Notes: generated from the sequence alone by a model not told the origin. 54,664 bases of DNA from Streptococcus sp. oral taxon 058 str. F0407 (GCF_000235485.1 NZ_JH378883.1:1-54664), one strand, 5' to 3'; positions 17,415-26,194 are shown, numbered from the stretch's first letter. A program made the numbers and translations.

Positions 17415-17786
17415 CTATTCTACAATCATCTTACCGTGCATCATATTCATGCCACAAGAGAAACCATACTCACCTGCTTCTTCAGGTGTGATTTCAACCA
17501 CATATTGGTCTCCCATAGGCAGATCTGCATGCACTCCAAAGTCTGGAAAAACGATTTGATCCAAGCAAGGTGAAGGATCTTTTCGATCAAAAATAATGCG
17601 AGCAGGTTGCGATTTTTTGAGGATAATGGTTTCTGGAGTATATCCTCCCATGACCTCCACTCGAATTTCTTGATAGCCATTCTTTTGCTGAGCTCTCTTA
17701 GCATCTTCTTGCGGTTTTTTGAAAAACCAAAAGAGGATAAAAGCAATCATTCCTAAAACAACAATAGATACAAATAGATTTAACAT
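17415..17786 (-). CDS. cupA: Membrane-anchored copper chaperone CupA
   Basis: The protein is 123 residues long. A single membrane helix at about 4-24 anchors a cupredoxin-like domain. Candidate copper ligands are the Cys in PSPCLDQIVF and the Cys and Met residues in FSCGMNMMHGKM. In pneumococcus CupA binds Cu(I) at the inner face of the membrane and hands it to CopA. The soluble part and the CopA N-terminal domain are clear relatives, which suggests duplication within this operon. It lies 10 bases after copY. Confidence 0.93.
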   Translation of the reverse strand: MLNLFVSIVVLGMIAFILFWFFKKPQEDAKRAQQKNGYQEIRVEVMGGYTPETIILKKSQPARIIFDRKDPSPCLDQIVFPDFGVHADLPMGDQYVVEITPEEAGEYGFSCGMNMMHGKMIVE

Positions 17787-17796
17787 AGCGTCTCCT

Positions 17797-18192
17797 TTAC
17801 ATACAATTACATCTTACTTCTGTTACAGCGCTTGATTTCTTCTTAGAAATCACTTCTTCCAAGCCTTCCAAGTCAGCCAGAGTAAAATCACATTCAGCAA
17901 TCAAATCAGCCAACAAGTTCTTAATCCTACGAGAACAAACCTTGTCCTTGATATCTTGGACAAGTAAATCCCGACTTTGGTCCAAAGTTAAAAGGGCCGA
18001 ATAAACAAAGGACTTGCCCTCTTTTTTTCGAGTCAGGCACTCTTTCTCTACTAAGCGAGCCAAAAGAGTTTGAATGGTCGACTTGGACCAGTCGAACCGC
18101 TCCGCTAAAACCCTGATCAAATCGCTACTGGTCTGTTCCCCTTGCATCCAAATAATCTTCATGACCTGCCATTCTGCATCTGAAATCTGCAT
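17797..18192 (-). CDS. copY: Copper-responsive repressor CopY
   Basis: This 131-residue BlaI/MecI-type winged-helix repressor starts at MQISDAEWQVMKIIW (18192). The recognition helix is around KSTIQTLLARL. The C-terminus ends in CNCM, and with an earlier Cys this matches the CxC metal site of CopY, though the usual pair CxCxxxxCxC is reduced: a Cys in DKVCSRR and another in IAECDFT lie further up. CopY blocks the operon when zinc-loaded and lets go when Cu(I) replaces zinc. Two operator boxes lie directly upstream. Confidence 0.93.
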   Translation of the reverse strand: MQISDAEWQVMKIIWMQGEQTSSDLIRVLAERFDWSKSTIQTLLARLVEKECLTRKKEGKSFVYSALLTLDQSRDLLVQDIKDKVCSRRIKNLLADLIAECDFTLADLEGLEEVISKKKSSAVTEVRCNCM

Positions 18193-18210
18193 AATCACAC
18201 CTCCTAAATC

Positions 18211-18262
18211 TACATTTGTCGATTACAGTTATTAGTATACTCCGAAAATCTACATTTGTCAA
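18211..18262 (-). promoter_or_regulatory. cop promoter with two CopY boxes
   Basis: On the minus strand GACAAATGTA occurs at 18251-18260 and again at 18211-18220, each matching the cop box (TACANNTGTA type). The promoter has -35 TTGACA at 18257-18262, a 17-base spacer and -10 TATACT at 18234-18239. One box overlaps the -35 region and the other lies just past the transcription start, which suits repression. Confidence 0.85.
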
Positions 18263-18379
18263 CTATAATTTTTATTATTTTTTCGAAAAATAGAATTCTA
18301 ATCATGTAACGAGAGATTTGCAGTCAAATTTTACTATATAAACTATAAAAATATGCTATACTGAAGAAAAAAGAAAACA

Positions 18380-18463
18380 ACCACTAGGGGTGCGTAAAGC
18401 TGAGATTAACGACTGTTAGATCCCTTTGACTCAATCTAGGTAATGCTAGCTGATGGAAGTGGA
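18380..18463 (+). ncRNA. TPP riboswitch (THI element) of thiD
   Basis: CCACT closes with AGTGG. Between them are the conserved pieces AGGGGTGC, GCTGAGATTAAC, GATCCCTTTGA and the TAATGCTAGC...GGAAG end, the hallmark of the thiamine pyrophosphate aptamer. An extended -10 box TGCTATACT lies at 18355-18362 (its TATACT at 18357-18362). No T-run terminator follows, so control may act on the GGGAGG ribosome site of thiD. Confidence 0.92.
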
Positions 18464-18558
18464 AATAATGATGAGGACTATCTGGTCTTCTATTACTTTC
18501 CTGAAACAGACTAGCTTGTTCTTAAGAATACAAACTTCAGTTGGTTGGGAGGTTTTAG

Positions 18559-19350
18559 ATGACTTATTTACCCGTTGCTCTAACCATTGCTGGAACTGAC
18601 CCTAGTGGCGGTGCTGGTATTATGGCTGACTTAAAGTCGTTCCAAGCTAGAGATGTTTATGGAATGGCCGTTGTGACCAGCCTTGTCGCTCAAAATACCA
18701 GAGGCGTTCAATTAATTGAACACGTCTCCAACCAAATGCTGGAAGCCCAATTGGAGAGTGTCTTTTCGGATATCAAGCCTCAGGCTGTAAAAACTGGGAT
18801 GTTAGCAACTACTGAGATCATGGAGATCATCCAACCCTATCTTAAAAAGCTGGACTGTCCCTATGTTCTTGACCCTGTTATGGTCGCTACGAGTGGGGAC
18901 GCCCTGATTGATTCCAGTGCGAGAAGCTACCTAAAAACAAATCTGCTTCCCCTTGCTACCATTATCACGCCCAATCTTCCTGAGGCAGAAGAGATTGTTG
19001 GTTTTTCGATTCATGATCCAGAAGACATGCAGCGTGCTGGTCGCCTGATTATAAAAGAATTTGGTCCTCAGTCCGTTGTTATCAAAGGTGGCCATCTTGA
19101 AGGTGGTGCCAAGGATTTCCTTTTTACCAAGGATGAACAATTTGTCTGGGAAAGTCCAAGAATTCAAACTTGTCACACCCATGGTACTGGATGTACCTTT
19201 GCTGCTGTAATTACGGCTGAACTAGCCAAGGGCAGAAGTCTTTACCAGGCAGTTGATAAGGCCAAGGCCTTTATCACAAAAGCCATCCAAGATGCTCCTC
19301 AACTCGGACATGGTTCTGGACCAGTCAACCATACAACTTTTAAAGATTAA
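18559..19350 (+). CDS. thiD: Hydroxymethylpyrimidine / phosphomethylpyrimidine kinase
   Basis: The protein has 263 residues. It phosphorylates 4-amino-5-hydroxymethyl-2-methylpyrimidine (HMP) twice to the pyrophosphate used by ThiE. It belongs to the ribokinase-like fold: IAGTDPSGGAGIMADLK at the N-terminus binds substrate, and HTHGTGCTFAAVITAEL near 205-220 holds the anion hole and catalytic Asp-equivalent region. It is alone on the plus strand, controlled by its own TPP riboswitch, and converges with thiE of the main thiamine operon. The ribosome site is GGGAGG. Confidence 0.96.
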   Translation: MTYLPVALTIAGTDPSGGAGIMADLKSFQARDVYGMAVVTSLVAQNTRGVQLIEHVSNQMLEAQLESVFSDIKPQAVKTGMLATTEIMEIIQPYLKKLDCPYVLDPVMVATSGDALIDSSARSYLKTNLLPLATIITPNLPEAEEIVGFSIHDPEDMQRAGRLIIKEFGPQSVVIKGGHLEGGAKDFLFTKDEQFVWESPRIQTCHTHGTGCTFAAVITAELAKGRSLYQAVDKAKAFITKAIQDAPQLGHGSGPVNHTTFKD

Positions 19351-19352
19351 GA

Positions 19353-19396
19353 AAAAACTCTCTAGTTCCTACTTTAAGGGAATTAGAGAGTTTTTG
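19353..19396. terminator. Bidirectional terminator between thiD and thiE
   Basis: AAAAACTCTCTAGTTCC / GGGAATTAGAGAGTTTTT hairpin between the two converging genes, with A and T runs at both ends. Confidence 0.85.
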
Positions 19397-19397
19397 A

Positions 19398-20030
19398 TTA
19401 GGAAATCATGTTATCCAGCTTTGTTAAAAAGGCTTGTGTTTTTGCCTCAATATCTTCCGCCTGCATCAAATCACGTACGACAGCTACTCCAGCTATACCA
19501 GTGCCAGTAAGTTGGTCAATATTCTCTGACGTCAAGCCTCCGATAGCAACTACTGGAATGGCGACCGTTTGGCAAATTGTTTTCAATGTTGAAATCAGGG
19601 TGATAGGTGCATTTTCTTTGGTCGTAGTCGGGAAAATGGCTCCTGTTCCCAAGTAATCCGCACCTGATGTTTCAGCTTCGAGAGCTCTTTTAACCGTTTT
19701 AGCAGTGACACCGAGGATTTTTTCAGGACCCAAGACTTTGCGGGCAACCGAAACTGGTAGTTCATCATCGCCAATATGCAAACCTGCAGCATCGACTGCT
19801 AGACAGATATCCAATCGATCATCGATAATCAAGGGTATCTGATAGGCATCTGTTATTTTCTTAACTTGTTTTGCTAGTTGATAGTATTGATTGGTGGTGA
19901 GATTTTTTTCTCGTAATTGGACTATGGTAACACCTGAACGGCAGGCCGTCTCGACTTTTTCAAGAAAGCTTTCCAAGGAATCTTGGTAGCGATTAGTTAC
20001 TAGATACAGTTTAAGTGCTTCTCTATTCAT
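19398..20030 (-). CDS. thiE: Thiamine-phosphate synthase
   Basis: The protein is 210 residues from the ATG at 20030, which has AAAGGAG upstream inside the end of thiM (8-base overlap). It is a TIM-barrel enzyme joining HMP pyrophosphate and thiazole phosphate. Motifs include VQLREKN, which contacts pyrophosphate, [25 protein letters not shown] with the Mg-binding Asp residues, and [25 protein letters not shown] and [12 protein letters not shown] close the barrel. It is the last gene of the ykoE-to-thiE operon. Confidence 0.95.
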   Translation of the reverse strand: MNREALKLYLVTNRYQDSLESFLEKVETACRSGVTIVQLREKNLTTNQYYQLAKQVKKITDAYQIPLIIDDRLDICLAVDAAGLHIGDDELPVSVARKVLGPEKILGVTAKTVKRALEAETSGADYLGTGAIFPTTTKENAPITLISTLKTICQTVAIPVVAIGGLTSENIDQLTGTGIAGVAVVRDLMQAEDIEAKTQAFLTKLDNMIS

Positions 20031-20826
20031 AAAATTCTCCTTTGATGGCATCTAGCCAGTTTTCGTCTCTTTTTAGGAGAGAGAGTTGATTGAGAACTTG
20101 GTAACGAAAATCTTCCAATCCCATTCCTTTAACAACGATTCTCTCAGCAGAGATATTGAGATAAGAGACCGCTAGGCAAGAAGCTTCAAAGGCAGTCTTT
20201 CCTTGGCTGAGAAAAACGGCTGTCAAGGCTCCAACCAGGTCTCCTGTCCCTGTTATCCAGTCCAATTCTGCACAGCCATTTCCCAATATTGCAACCTGAT
20301 TCTCCGAAACGATGAGATCCTTGGGGCCAGTGACTAAGAATGACATACCAGGATAGGTCTGACACCAGTCTTTCAAGACTTTCAGCAAATCCTCCGTTTC
20401 TTGGTCTTTAGCACTCGCATCAACCCCAACCCCATGATGCTTTAAACCAACAAGACTTCGTATTTCCGACATATTTCCTTTAAGGACCGTGGGCTTGAAT
20501 TCTAAAAGATCTCTTACTAGATCCTTACGAATGGGGGAAGCCGCTACGCCAACCGCATCAACTACCATTGGGAGACAAGCTTGAGCTGCATAAGAAGCTG
20601 CCAGACGGATTGCCTTTTCCTTCTCAGCTGACAAATGCCCCAAATTGAGAAAGAGAGCCTGGCTTTGTTTAGTAAAATCAAGAACCTCACGGGGATCATC
20701 TGCCATGACAGGTTTAGATCCCAGAGCCAAAATGCCATTAGCCAGCATCTCACAGGAAATCTCATTAGTGATGCAGTGAATTAAGGAGCTAGAGTTCAGA
20801 GGAAAGGGATTTGTAAATTCCTGCAT
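20023..20826 (-). CDS. thiM: Hydroxyethylthiazole kinase
   Basis: This 267-residue protein salvages the thiazole half of thiamine by phosphorylating 4-methyl-5-(2-hydroxyethyl)thiazole. Family motifs are PLVHCITNE-like [29 protein letters not shown] at the start (thiazole pocket), VLKGNMSEI in the middle, and the ATP/anion-hole segment [18 protein letters not shown]. Its ATG overlaps the thiW stop by one base (TGATG) and its end overlaps thiE by 8 bases, so the three are likely coupled in translation. Confidence 0.95.
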   Translation of the reverse strand: MQEFTNPFPLNSSSLIHCITNEISCEMLANGILALGSKPVMADDPREVLDFTKQSQALFLNLGHLSAEKEKAIRLAASYAAQACLPMVVDAVGVAASPIRKDLVRDLLEFKPTVLKGNMSEIRSLVGLKHHGVGVDASAKDQETEDLLKVLKDWCQTYPGMSFLVTGPKDLIVSENQVAILGNGCAELDWITGTGDLVGALTAVFLSQGKTAFEASCLAVSYLNISAERIVVKGMGLEDFRYQVLNQLSLLKRDENWLDAIKGEFYE

Positions 20827-21350
20827 CAGTCTATCCTCTCACCAAAGAAATATCCTTGTACTTTTTTAAAGAATTCCTGCTTGATTAAAAATCGGAAAGC
20901 GAGGAAAGCTATGGCTGTACCAATCAAGGTCGCTCCGAAAAATCGCGGAGTATAAATAAACCAGCTGAGCTTGGCCGCAGATCCCGTAAAGAGAACCATG
21001 ACAGGATAGGAAACAATAGAACCGATAATCCCTGTTCCCAGAATCTCTCCAAGGGCAGAATAGTGAAATTTTCGACCGTACTTATAAAAGAGACCTGCAA
21101 GGAGGGCTCCAAAAGTAGCTCCTGTGAGGGCCAAGGGCGGAATGCCTTGAGTAGACATACGAATAAAGGCTGTGACTGTAGCCATGACCAAGGCATAAAC
21201 AGGTCCCATCAAGATTCCTGCAAGAATATTGACTACACTGGACATTGGTGCCATTCCTTCAATTCGAAAGATGGGTGTAAGAACTACGTCAAGGGCAATC
21301 ATCATGGATAAAATGGTTAATTTGTGAACTTGAAGTTGGTGGTTTCTCAT
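20826..21350 (-). CDS. thiW: ThiW, predicted thiazole-specific ECF S component
   Basis: This small, very hydrophobic 174-residue protein has about five or six helices. The pattern [40 protein letters not shown] is typical of ThiW. ThiW is the predicted substrate-binding subunit for the thiazole precursor in energy-coupling-factor transport. Its place directly before thiM fits delivery of thiazole to that kinase. It would have to use either the YkoCD module encoded here or the cell's general ECF module; the sequence does not decide which. Confidence 0.85.
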   Translation of the reverse strand: MRNHQLQVHKLTILSMMIALDVVLTPIFRIEGMAPMSSVVNILAGILMGPVYALVMATVTAFIRMSTQGIPPLALTGATFGALLAGLFYKYGRKFHYSALGEILGTGIIGSIVSYPVMVLFTGSAAKLSWFIYTPRFFGATLIGTAIAFLAFRFLIKQEFFKKVQGYFFGERID

Positions 21351-21353
21351 TTT

Positions 21354-22046
21354 CTATTTCTTCTCTTTTTCTAAGGACTGCAAATCACTCGTCCATGTTT
21401 GGTGTTGGTAAGCCATCTCCCAAAACTTGGCTTCCATGTGGACACTGCGGTGGAAGGCCTCTAGCATTTTTTGTTTGTCCGTCTCGTCGCTTTCTCGATA
21501 GAGCTGATTGACCAGCGCTTCTTCCTCTTTAATCTGCTGTTCTAATTCATCTGTGATATAGGTTTCAATCCACTGTTGATAAAGAGGATTCGGGGATGGT
21601 TTGTGGTTAAGCGCCTTTCCCAAATCATGGTATAACCAAGGACATGGGAGCAAACTAGCAAAAGCAATGCCCAAGTTTGGTTCTGCAAATTGACGATAAA
21701 TATGAGAAATATAATGGTAACAGGTTGGAGCGATTGGATGTTGCTCCATTTCCTGGTCACTGATTCCTAATTCCTTGAAAAATTGTTGGCGGATAAACAA
21801 CTCACCCTCCACTAGACTCTGAGCATTTTGTTTCAAGAGTCTTTTCATCTTTTCGTTTGAAGTCTTATCAGCCAAGAGGTGATAGGCTTCTGAAAAAGAC
21901 TTCAGGTAATAAGCATCCTGAATTAGGTAATAGCGGAAAATCGCAGGTTCTAAATTTCCCTCTTGTAACTGTAAAACAAAGGGATGCTGAAAGGAAGCCT
22001 GCCAAGCTTCCCTGGATAATTCCATCGCAATATCTGTAAATTCCAT
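21354..22046 (-). CDS. tenA: TenA-family aminopyrimidine aminohydrolase (thiaminase II)
   Basis: The protein is 230 residues long. Members hydrolyse the amino group of degraded thiamine pyrimidines to yield HMP, so base-damaged thiamine can be reused. Recognisable parts are AFRYYLIQDAYYLKSFSEAYHLLA-type sequence near residues 37-60, with the conserved Asp and Tyr of the pocket, and CYHYISHIY and LLPCPWLYHDLG, the latter holding the nucleophilic Cys. Near the C-terminus LEAFHRSVHMEAKFWEMAY gives the catalytic Glu. It follows ykoC by 10 bases in the TPP-controlled operon. Confidence 0.95.
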   Translation of the reverse strand: MEFTDIAMELSREAWQASFQHPFVLQLQEGNLEPAIFRYYLIQDAYYLKSFSEAYHLLADKTSNEKMKRLLKQNAQSLVEGELFIRQQFFKELGISDQEMEQHPIAPTCYHYISHIYRQFAEPNLGIAFASLLPCPWLYHDLGKALNHKPSPNPLYQQWIETYITDELEQQIKEEEALVNQLYRESDETDKQKMLEAFHRSVHMEAKFWEMAYQHQTWTSDLQSLEKEKK

Positions 22047-22056
22047 AATAACTCCT

Positions 22057-22707
22057 TTATAGAAATAGACTGCTTTGAAGCAATAAAAAGAAAAGCAGGT
22101 AAATCAATTTTGTCCTCTGAGAAATATAAAAAGTCCGATAACTATTCTCCAACTGTGCATGCTCGTCATATCCGTGCGCAGATAGAGCTCTCAGGTAGAG
22201 ATGGCACCATCTAAAGACCGTCATCAGAACCTTGCTGTAAATCAAGGGCGACCAAACATGCAGTTTTTGACCACGCAATAAGCAAGCTTCCTTGAGAGAC
22301 TTGATTTCCTGCTGAATGAGGGGGAAGGCATTGAATACCACAATCAAGGCATAGGCCCAAGAACGTGATAGCTCCTTTTGAGCCAAGTACAAGAGAAGCT
22401 CTTTTAGGGAAATGCTGGAAACAAAGACAAGGCCGATACAAACTGTCACAAAAGCTCTCGTTCCAAGTATCACTGCCTGCGAAGCATCCCCATGTAACTG
22501 AACTGCCCAATAGTTAGCAAAGGAGGGCAAAATGGCGAGCAAAATCATCCAAGCCAACATTTTAAATCGACGGTAATAGAGTAAAAAGAGTATGCAAAAT
22601 GCGGCTACCGAAAGATTAAGAGCAATCGAAGGAATGAAGGATGTTTCCAAGGATAAAATTAGAAAGAAGAGACTGATAACTGGTGTCTTGCTTGCTACTT
22701 TGATCAT
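22057..22707 (-). CDS. ykoC: ECF-type transmembrane (T) subunit YkoC
   Basis: This 216-residue membrane protein of the CbiQ/EcfT type has about five helices. The coupling region contains SLKEACLLRGQKLH and LRALSAHGYDEHAQ; the latter resembles the Ala-Arg-Gly type coupling motifs of T subunits. It would join the double ATPase encoded just before it and the S component YkoE into an HMP importer. The start follows the ykoD stop by a single base. Confidence 0.87.
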   Translation of the reverse strand: MIKVASKTPVISLFFLILSLETSFIPSIALNLSVAAFCILFLLYYRRFKMLAWMILLAILPSFANYWAVQLHGDASQAVILGTRAFVTVCIGLVFVSSISLKELLLYLAQKELSRSWAYALIVVFNAFPLIQQEIKSLKEACLLRGQKLHVWSPLIYSKVLMTVFRWCHLYLRALSAHGYDEHAQLENSYRTFYISQRTKLIYLLFFLLLQSSLFL

Positions 22708-22708
22708 A

Positions 22709-24094
22709 CTACCTCACCTCCCCTAGAGCATCATTGTTCAGAGATGAGAGAGGTTTGCTGATGGTCACTTCTTGAAGATGACTGAGACCCTCTCTCGTCA
22801 TCTCTGTCCAATAATCAACCACAGAGATCAAGGGATCTAAACGATGGCTAATGATCAAAAAACTTCTTCCCTGAATTCTATCCTCCAACATCCACTGACA
22901 AAAATAGTCGCAGGCTCTATCATCCAAACCCGCAAAAGGTTCATCTAGCAAGATAACAGAAGACTTGCTGGTCAAGATGGTCAAAAGCTGAAGAATCTTT
23001 TGCTGGCCACCACTTAATTGATAGGGACTCTTATCAAGCGCCTGCTCCAGATCAAAATATCGTAAAGCTTGGAGAATCCGCTGATTTCTTTCAGAGTCTG
23101 GACTATCTAATTGCAGTTCCTCTCTCAGACTGACTCGGATAAATTGCTTCTCAGCTTCCTGAACAACACCAGTCAGATCACGATACAAACTCTTTTTCTT
23201 TTTCAGGACTTTCCCCTTCCAAGTAATGAGCCCTTTATACTCTTGAAATTGAAGAATAGAGCGAAAGAGGGTTGATTTCCCGACACCATTATCACCCAAG
23301 ATACAGGAAATTCCTTGGTAGAATGTAAAATCAGCAATTGAAAAGAGGGGGCGATGATCCAGCTCACAAGTCGTTCTGTCCATATGAAATAGTTCTGGGC
23401 TAGAAGCAACTTCCTTTGAAGCAACCTGTGTCATCTCAGAGCAAGGGATTTGAAACACTTCCCTTAGTTGTCCATCTCTTAGCTCCACCATATGGTCGAT
23501 ATAGGCTTCATAGTCCGTTAAATCATGGTCGCACAGAATGACTGTCTTCCCATCAAGGGACAACTCTTTTAGAATCTCCAAAATCTGGATTCTGCTCTTG
23601 CGGTCAATGGAAGCAAAGGGCTCATCCAAGAGATAGACCCTAGGATTCATAGCAAGGAGGACAGCCAGCGCAGCCTTTTGCTTTTCCCCACCTGATAAGT
23701 GATGGATGGCACGGTGCAAGATTGGCTCGCAGTGACATTGCTGGACCACCTCAGCTATTTTAGAATCAATTTCCTGAAGGGGATGACCGATATTCTCCAA
23801 GGTAAAAATCAGCTCCTCAAACAAGTTCTCCATGGTAAATTGATGATTGGGATTTTGAAAGAGAATGCCAACCGTCTGGACCCGTTTGACGATAGAAAGC
23901 TGACTGACCTCGCTCCCATCTATCAGGACTTGGCCACTATAGGGAAGAGAACTAACTTGGGCAATGACTTGAAAGAGGCTGGATTTTCCTGAACCACTGC
24001 TCCCAACTAACAAGGTAAAGGCTTGCTCATGAAAAGTAAAATCAATCGGCTCTGAGAAGATTGGGGACTGAATCTCCCGTAATTCCAGGCCCAT
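22709..24094 (-). CDS. ykoD: ECF double ATPase YkoD
   Basis: This 461-residue protein has two fused ATP-binding cassettes. The first half has Walker A GSSGSGKSS near residue 35, signature LSGGEKQKAAL and Walker B VYLLDEPFASID. The second half has GDNGVGKST near 270, LSGGQQKILQL and VILLDEPFAGLDD. It powers the YkoE/YkoC vitamin-precursor importer. The fused arrangement differs from the separate EcfA1/A2 of the shared ECF module and marks a dedicated transporter. It abuts ykoE. Confidence 0.92.
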   Translation of the reverse strand: MGLELREIQSPIFSEPIDFTFHEQAFTLLVGSSGSGKSSLFQVIAQVSSLPYSGQVLIDGSEVSQLSIVKRVQTVGILFQNPNHQFTMENLFEELIFTLENIGHPLQEIDSKIAEVVQQCHCEPILHRAIHHLSGGEKQKAALAVLLAMNPRVYLLDEPFASIDRKSRIQILEILKELSLDGKTVILCDHDLTDYEAYIDHMVELRDGQLREVFQIPCSEMTQVASKEVASSPELFHMDRTTCELDHRPLFSIADFTFYQGISCILGDNGVGKSTLFRSILQFQEYKGLITWKGKVLKKKKSLYRDLTGVVQEAEKQFIRVSLREELQLDSPDSERNQRILQALRYFDLEQALDKSPYQLSGGQQKILQLLTILTSKSSVILLDEPFAGLDDRACDYFCQWMLEDRIQGRSFLIISHRLDPLISVVDYWTEMTREGLSHLQEVTISKPLSSLNNDALGEVR

Positions 24095-24655
24095 CTACGC
24101 CTTTCCTCCAGCCGAAAACTGATGATAGAGTTTGACAATGGCACGAACCAAGATGGTACAGAAGAAAAAGACGGAAATAAAACGCACTACCAGCAAGGAA
24201 AGGACAAAAGGAAGGGAGAAGGCGTAGTAACCTAACTTAATGTATTCATAGACAAAACTAACAAGCGTAATCCCAATACTATTGGCAGTTAGAGAGAGCC
24301 AACTTTCATAGCGATTCTTGGTCACAAGAAAACCAAGTTCACTTCCCAAACCTTGAACCAAGCCAGACAAAAGGGCACCTAGACCGAATTGGCTACCATA
24401 AAGGACTTCAGCAAGCGCAGCAAGCACTTCTCCAATCGTTGCACTTCCGACTCTTGGAACAAAGATAGCTGCAATGGGCGCAGCCATACACCAGAGACCA
24501 AAGAGGATTTCATTGGCAAAAGCCTGCATACCAAGAGGGGCTAAAATCAGAGTGAGGATATCAAACAAATAGCCTGAACCCACAAAAACGCCACCAAAAA
24601 AGATAGACAAGAAAGCAAGTAAAACAACATCTTTTAACTGCCATTTTTTCAACAT
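24095..24655 (-). CDS. ykoE: YkoE, S component of the HMP/thiamine-precursor importer
   Basis: The protein is 186 residues from the ATG at 24655, which has AAAGGAG 6 bases upstream; an in-frame ATG at 24688 lies within the leader and has no ribosome site. It has about five or six helices, with the YkoE-type segments LKDVVLLAFLSIFFGGVFVG and GEVLAALAEVLYGSQFG. YkoE recognises hydroxymethylpyrimidine. It is the first gene of the seven-gene operon behind a TPP riboswitch. Confidence 0.9.
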   Translation of the reverse strand: MLKKWQLKDVVLLAFLSIFFGGVFVGSGYLFDILTLILAPLGMQAFANEILFGLWCMAAPIAAIFVPRVGSATIGEVLAALAEVLYGSQFGLGALLSGLVQGLGSELGFLVTKNRYESWLSLTANSIGITLVSFVYEYIKLGYYAFSLPFVLSLLVVRFISVFFFCTILVRAIVKLYHQFSAGGKA

Positions 24656-24736
24656 AAAAAACTCCTTTTTTAAAGAAAAATGGGGCATTTGCAGAGAGCT
24701 ACCTAAACAAGCCTATCCTCTTTTGATAAAGAAAAA

Positions 24737-24767
24737 AACTCCAATTACAAACGAGAATTAGAGTTTA
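24737..24767 (-). terminator. Riboswitch-controlled terminator before ykoE
   Basis: On the minus strand AAACTCTAATT pairs with AATTGGAGTTT, followed by TTTTC. It lies between the aptamer and ykoE and so forms the expression platform: TPP binding should allow this terminator to form. Confidence 0.82.
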
Positions 24768-24814
24768 CCTTACAAGATTAGACAGTTCTTTTCGACATAC
24801 GAAAAAAACCTTTT

Positions 24815-24888
24815 CACATTTCCCTTCGCCAGTATTAACTGTATCAGGTTCAATGGGTATCATCTCAGCCTAAAGCACCCCAAATGTC
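24815..24888 (-). ncRNA. TPP riboswitch aptamer of the ykoE-thiE operon
   Basis: On the minus strand ACATTTGGGGTGC, GGCTGAGATGATACCC, TTGAACCTGATACAG and TTAATACTGGCGAAGGGAAATG make a canonical THI element. The closing ACATTT/AAATGT stem is present. Confidence 0.96.
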
Positions 24889-24910
24889 TTTATTATTTTA
24901 TTACTGGACC

Positions 24911-24939
24911 AGTATAGCAAAAAATGATAGCCCTAGCAA
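24911..24939 (-). promoter_or_regulatory. Promoter of the ykoE-thiE operon
   Basis: -35 TTGCTA, a 17-base spacer and an extended -10 TGCTATACT on the minus strand, placed about 25 bases before the TPP aptamer. Confidence 0.7.
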
Positions 24940-25008
24940 GATATTTGACCGGAAAATATATTTATATAGTTTCTGATAACGATTTAATCTTTCTATACAC
25001 GAATAAAA

Positions 25009-25029
25009 GCCTCCACATTATGCGGAGGC
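25009..25029 (-). terminator. lctO terminator
   Basis: GCCTCCGCATAATGTGGAGGC then TTTTATT on the minus strand, 12 bases after the lctO stop. Confidence 0.85.
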
Positions 25030-25040
25030 AATCTGTTTTA

Positions 25041-26177
25041 TCAATACAATTTTAAGTCACGTGGGTCAACTGGGAAGGTTGGATTGTAAGGATTGTGACG
25101 AAGTTTGAAGTGTTTGACATCTTCAATAGTCTGAGTTCCAGACAACTGCATGACTGTCTTCAATTCTGCATTCAAGTGCTCAAAGACTTGACGCACACCA
25201 ACACTACCACCAAGTGCCAAGCCATAAATAACAGGGCGGCCAATAGCTACCAAGTCAGCTCCTGATGCCAAGGCTTTAAAGACGTGTTGACCGCGACGAA
25301 CACCAGAGTCAAAGACAATTGGCACACGTTTATCAACTGCTTCGGCGACTTCTTGAAGCGAGTCAAAAGCAGCTGGTCCACCGTCGATTTGACGACCACC
25401 GTGGTTGGTTACCCAGATACCAGAAGCACCTGCGGCAAGCGAACGTTCAACATCCTCACGGCATTGTGGCCCCTTGACATAAACCGGAAGTCCTGAGTAT
25501 TCAGCGATAAATTCTACATCACGTGGAGACAAGCGTTGTTTAGCTGATTTGTAAACAAAGTCCATTGATTTACCAGCACCTTCTGGCAGATATTCTTCAA
25601 CAATCGGCATACCAACTGGGAAGACAAAACCATTGCGCTTATCGACCTCACGATTCCCCCCTACAGTTGCATCCGCCGTCAAGACAATCGCTTTGTAGCC
25701 TTCAGCCTTCACACGGTCCATGATATGGCGGTTAATCCCGTCATCCTTACTAAAGTAAAATTGGAACCAATGAGGTGTCCCTTGAAGGGCCTCCGAAATT
25801 TCTGGAAGGTCAACTGTAGAGTAGGAACTAGTTGTATAGAGAGAACCAAACTCATGTACACCACGCGCAGTAGCCACTTCCCCCTGCTCATTTGCTAATT
25901 TATGAGCCGCAACAGGCGCCATAATAATTGGTGAAGACAATTTTTCACCTGCAAACTCAATCTCTGTACTTGGATTTTCAACATCGCAAAGCGTATGTGG
26001 AACGATGAGTTTGTGGTTAAAGGCGCGGATATTCTCACGTAAAGTGAAAGTATCCTCTGCTCCACTGGCGATATAGCCAAATGCTGCTTTAGGAATAACT
26101 TGTTGCGCCATTGGCTCCAAATCATAGGTATTGATAAAATCTACAGGTCCTTCTGCATTGCTTGTTTTATATGACAT
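25041..26177 (-). CDS. lctO: L-lactate oxidase (FMN-dependent, H2O2-forming)
   Basis: This 378-residue alpha-hydroxy acid oxidase converts L-lactate and O2 to pyruvate and H2O2. The TIM barrel shows QFYFSKDDGI, ADATVGGNREVDKRNGF and the catalytic His-Gly-Gly-Arg in WVTNHGGRQIDGGPA. The FMN phosphate site follows in PIVFDSGVRRGQHVFKALASGAD. Its pyruvate can pass to SpxB, which makes a second H2O2 and acetyl phosphate. It is a single-gene unit with AGGAGG at a good distance and a cre-type palindrome just upstream. Confidence 0.95.
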   Translation of the reverse strand: MSYKTSNAEGPVDFINTYDLEPMAQQVIPKAAFGYIASGAEDTFTLRENIRAFNHKLIVPHTLCDVENPSTEIEFAGEKLSSPIIMAPVAAHKLANEQGEVATARGVHEFGSLYTTSSYSTVDLPEISEALQGTPHWFQFYFSKDDGINRHIMDRVKAEGYKAIVLTADATVGGNREVDKRNGFVFPVGMPIVEEYLPEGAGKSMDFVYKSAKQRLSPRDVEFIAEYSGLPVYVKGPQCREDVERSLAAGASGIWVTNHGGRQIDGGPAAFDSLQEVAEAVDKRVPIVFDSGVRRGQHVFKALASGADLVAIGRPVIYGLALGGSVGVRQVFEHLNAELKTVMQLSGTQTIEDVKHFKLRHNPYNPTFPVDPRDLKLY

Positions 26178-26194
26178 AAAGTGTCCTCCTTGAT

